Shown: piece after piece, positions 4,603-5,281 of the stretch
Position numbering within the stretch: the stretch's first letter is position 1
Layout of the letters: each line of letters begins with the position of its first letter
DNA from: a bacterium
Lineage (GTDB): Bacteria; Gemmatimonadota; Gemmatimonadetes; Gemmatimonadales; Gemmatimonadaceae
NCBI GenBank assembly: GCA_021802745.1
Contig: JAJZRK010000220.1
Coordinates: 1-5,281, forward strand
DNA length: 5,281 bases
Reading direction: 5' to 3'
Made by a program: the position numbers and the translations under genes
The notes under the pieces: generated by a model
What the model saw: only the letters and a program-made list of their open reading frames with translations
What the model was told of the DNA's origin: nothing
Database searches by the model: none

Positions 4603-5281
4603 ATGAACGCTCGCCTCGACTCGTTCTCGTACGACGACGACATCGTACGAAAATTCCTGTGGGCCACGATGATCTGGGGCCTCGTCGGTTTCCTGATCGG
4701 CCTCATCATCGCCATTCAGCTGCCGTGGCCGGGCTTCAACGCCGCGCCGTACCTCACCTTCGGGCGCCTGCGCCCGCTGCACACGAACGCGGTGATCTTC
4801 GCGTTCGCGGGGAACGCGTTCTTCACGGGTGCCTACTACTCCACCCAGCGCCTCCTGAAGACGCGCATGTGGAGCGACGGACTGAGCAAGTTCCACTTCT
4901 GGGGATGGCAGGCGATCATCGTCGCGGCCGCCATCACGCTCCCCCTCGGCTTCACGCAGTCCAAGGAATACGCCGAGCTCGAGTGGCCCATTGACATCGC
5001 GATCGCCGTCGTCTGGGTGGCGTTTGCGGTCAATTACTTCGTGACGCTGACCAGGCGCCGCGAGCGCCACATCTACGTCGCCATCTGGTTCTACATCGCG
5101 TCCATCATCACCGTGGCGCTGCTGCACATCTTCAACAACCTCTCCGTGCCGGCGGGGGCGTTCAAGAGCTACAGCATCTACGCCGGCGTGCAGGACGCCT
5201 TCATGCAGTGGTGGTACGGCCACAACGCCGTCGCCTTCTTCCTGACGACGCCGTTCCTTGGCCTCATGTACTACTTCATGC
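4603..5281 (+). CDS. ccoN: cbb3-type cytochrome c oxidase subunit I, 5' part
   Basis: CcoN is the catalytic subunit of the high-affinity cbb3 terminal oxidase. It reduces O2 to water at the heme b3-CuB centre in the inner membrane and pumps protons. The first 226 residues are present; the gene runs off the window. Residues 54-71 (GRLRPLHTNAVIFAFAGN) carry His60, the low-spin heme b ligand. QWWYGHNAVAFFLTT (202-216) carries His207, a CuB ligand. Both fall at the same numbers as in the Pseudomonas stutzeri enzyme. QSKEYAELEWPID (119-131) with E122 and E125 is also typical of the family. Hydrophobic segments at about 19-39, 61-80, 102-117, 130-149 and 157-178 fit the expected membrane helices. 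The remaining ligands, and whether ccoO is separate or fused, lie outside. A gap of 167 bases separates it from the ATPase, so it may have its own promoter. Confidence 0.96.
   Translation, partial: MNARLDSFSYDDDIVRKFLWATMIWGLVGFLIGLIIAIQLPWPGFNAAPYLTFGRLRPLHTNAVIFAFAGNAFFTGAYYSTQRLLKTRMWSDGLSKFHFWGWQAIIVAAAITLPLGFTQSKEYAELEWPIDIAIAVVWVAFAVNYFVTLTRRRERHIYVAIWFYIASIITVALLHIFNNLSVPAGAFKSYSIYAGVQDAFMQWWYGHNAVAFFLTTPFLGLMYYFM

Overview
The window is about 5.3 kb of GC-rich bacterial chromosome with six densely packed genes, all on the + strand. There are no RNA genes, insertion sequences, CRISPR arrays or phage signals. High GC, a lipoprotein with a TonB-type C-terminal domain (a Gram-negative envelope) and a cbb3 oxidase gene suggest an aerobic or microaerobic Gram-negative bacterium. 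Gemmatimonadota is my best guess, but that is inference from style, not from a marker gene.

Layout. Bases 1-357 are the 3' end of an unrecognised gene, closed by a strong rho-independent terminator (379-411). Seven bases later starts an endonuclease III gene (nth, 418-1182) with a very basic, repeat-encoded N-terminal tail. Its stop codon overlaps the start of a lipoprotein gene (1179-1739) that has a TonB C-terminal-like domain followed by a Lys/Pro-rich tail. A 158-base gap follows, containing four tandem 11-bp units with T5 tracts (1824-1867) directly upstream of a cyclophilin-type peptidyl-prolyl isomerase (1898-2356). A 53-residue single-span membrane protein (2391-2552) and a 624-residue P1B-type metal ATPase (2561-4435) follow with short gaps, so 1898-4435 looks like one transcription unit. 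After a 167-base gap, ccoN (cbb3 oxidase subunit I) begins at 4603 and runs off the window.

How the genes fit together. nth and the lipoprotein are probably translationally coupled but have no obvious shared function. The small membrane protein and the ATPase are probably co-translated. The ATPase lies upstream of ccoN, where a copper ATPase (CcoI/FixI) would be expected in a cbb3 cluster. However, it lacks the N-terminal metal-binding domain and has TPCP instead of CPC in its transmembrane metal site, so it is not a standard CcoI.

Points most worth a second look: the TPCP ATPase next to ccoN, the small membrane protein, the phased T-tract repeat with no Shine-Dalgarno sequence before the isomerase, the histone-H1-like tail on Nth, the inverted architecture of the TonB-domain lipoprotein, and a hexamer bias in which RTCGAY is absent and Ile-Asp is always written ATT-GAC. 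I see no clear undescribed multi-gene system; the window is mostly housekeeping genes with unusual details.
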